Shown: piece by piece, positions 63,370 through 64,000 of the stretch
Position numbering within the stretch: the stretch's first letter is position 1
How the letters are laid out: every line of letters begins with the position of its first letter
Assembly: GCA_003342895.1 (NCBI GenBank)
Contig: PTFA01000111.1
Location: 2,206,199 to 2,270,198 of the forward strand
Length of the DNA stretch: 64,000 bases
DNA from: Casuarius casuarius
Lineage: Eukaryota > Chordata > Aves > Casuariiformes > Casuariidae
Direction of reading: 5' to 3'
The notes under the pieces: model-generated
Databases searched by the model: none
Seen by the model: only the letters and a program-made list of their open reading frames with translations
What the model was told of the DNA's origin: nothing
Made by a program: the position numbers and the translations under genes

Positions 63370-64000
63370 ATAGGGGACTTGAGGATTGAGCCTCTTCTGA
63401 CCAGCATTAAACCTATTTCATCTCTGTCATCTGTAAAACAAGTCCCAAACAACAACCCTATCTATCTGGAGGACGCTATCTTTGACTTTAATTCAAATTT
63501 CTCAGTTGTCATTCTTTATATTTAGACAATCTATTTATGGTACTNTCTATGGAAGTAAAGTACAGATTTGTTTTCTTTTTTACATTAAAGCCTCTGGGGA
63601 TGTTTTCTTCTCTGAATGTGTATTAGTTTTTATGTGATCATATGACTAAATACTCTTCAAGGTATTATTGAAATGTTGCAATGACCTTCACAGTTGATTT
63701 TATTGCATTGTATCCTTTACAAGATCATGAAAATGCTGACATTTAAAACATACATATAAAAGCCTACAAGTGTCAAACCAAGCAAATGGAGTGTTATTCT
63801 ATACGTACACTCAGAGAGAAAAAAGTGAAAATAGGAAGAGACCAATAGGATAATAGAAGATAATATTTAATTCTGTAAGTAATTAAACTGTTCAGACTCA
63901 TCGATATTTAGTGAATCTACCTACCTACTTACCTTTTAGTATATATATATGAGTATTATATCTCTGCCTAACTTGTAGATCATCTGAAGACTATAGTGAT

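Larger units (their letters stand above)
54036..64000. other. Gene-free AT-rich stretch to the window end
   Basis: No gene or transposon with clear ends is recognised. Two open frames stand out by length (59715-60179, 154 codons; 63011-63373, 120 codons), but their peptides are Phe/Ile/Lys/Asn-rich and match no family I know. Other content is a G run at 55920, A runs at 55368 and 57379, a TTTC microsatellite at 62.47 kb, perfect hairpins at 58971 and 63348, and a short TATATA run near 63941. Confidence 0.65.

Noticed and set aside
63011..63373. 120-codon plus-strand open frame
   Set aside because: No recognisable domain or gene context. It overlaps the hairpin at 63348-63369.
1..64000. CRISPR array, bacterial operon, tRNA or rRNA genes
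   Set aside because: No regularly spaced direct repeats with unique spacers, no ribosomal or tRNA consensus wording, and composition and repeats are those of a vertebrate nuclear genome.

Overview
This window looks like gene-poor nuclear DNA of a sauropsid, most likely a bird. It is AT-rich, has single scattered N calls but no long gaps, and contains no convincing protein-coding gene, tRNA, rRNA or CRISPR array. The organism call rests on the repeats. The recognisable LINEs are CR1 copies (3' ends, endonuclease and reverse-transcriptase remnants). There are also short solo LTRs with TG...CA ends, one with a perfect 6-bp target-site duplication (TSD) and an arrangement I associate with avian endogenous retroviruses (ERVs). 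No Alu-, L1- or B1-like sequence was noticed. A crocodilian or turtle is less likely but not excluded by reading alone.

Layout. 1-8.3 kb: unannotated AT-rich DNA with small simple repeats and one short tandem duplication. 8.30-8.67 kb: a cleanly bounded minus-strand solo LTR with perfect TSDs. 8.7-19.1 kb: AT-rich DNA with microsatellites and a 43-bp tandem duplication. 19.1-21.7 kb: a fragment of an old CR1, then an LTR-like promoter segment followed by a roughly 166-bp tandem array and two (TG)n tracts. 21.7-28.9 kb: mostly featureless. 28.97-31.13 kb: the largest CR1 copy, antisense and broken, with a non-CR1-looking middle that contains a perfect 11-bp hairpin. 34.8-35.1 kb: a patch of unusually high CpG. 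35.5 kb: a sense CR1 3' end. 36.6-37.8 kb: two CR1 fragments with a 399-bp solo LTR between them. 42.2-42.8 kb: a GC-rich patch open in more than one frame, with possible splice signals. 43.4-50 kb: very AT-rich, almost repeat-free DNA. 50.7-50.94 kb: an isolated GC- and CpG-rich block. 53.54-54.03 kb: a third solo LTR carrying an internal (GAAAGG)n tract. 54-64 kb: AT-rich DNA with two short hairpins.

Nothing here works as a gene system. The window is best read as intergenic DNA or a long intron whose history is CR1 retroposition, later ERV insertions reduced to solo LTRs, and simple-repeat growth. Open frames of 60-184 codons occur on both strands. Those examined closely are repeat-derived, lack family motifs, or lie in low-complexity AT-rich sequence, so none is called a CDS. 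The items most worth a second look are the 166-bp array behind the LTR-like promoter, the GC block at 50.7 kb, the GC-rich patch at 42.2-42.8 kb and the CpG patch at 34.9 kb.
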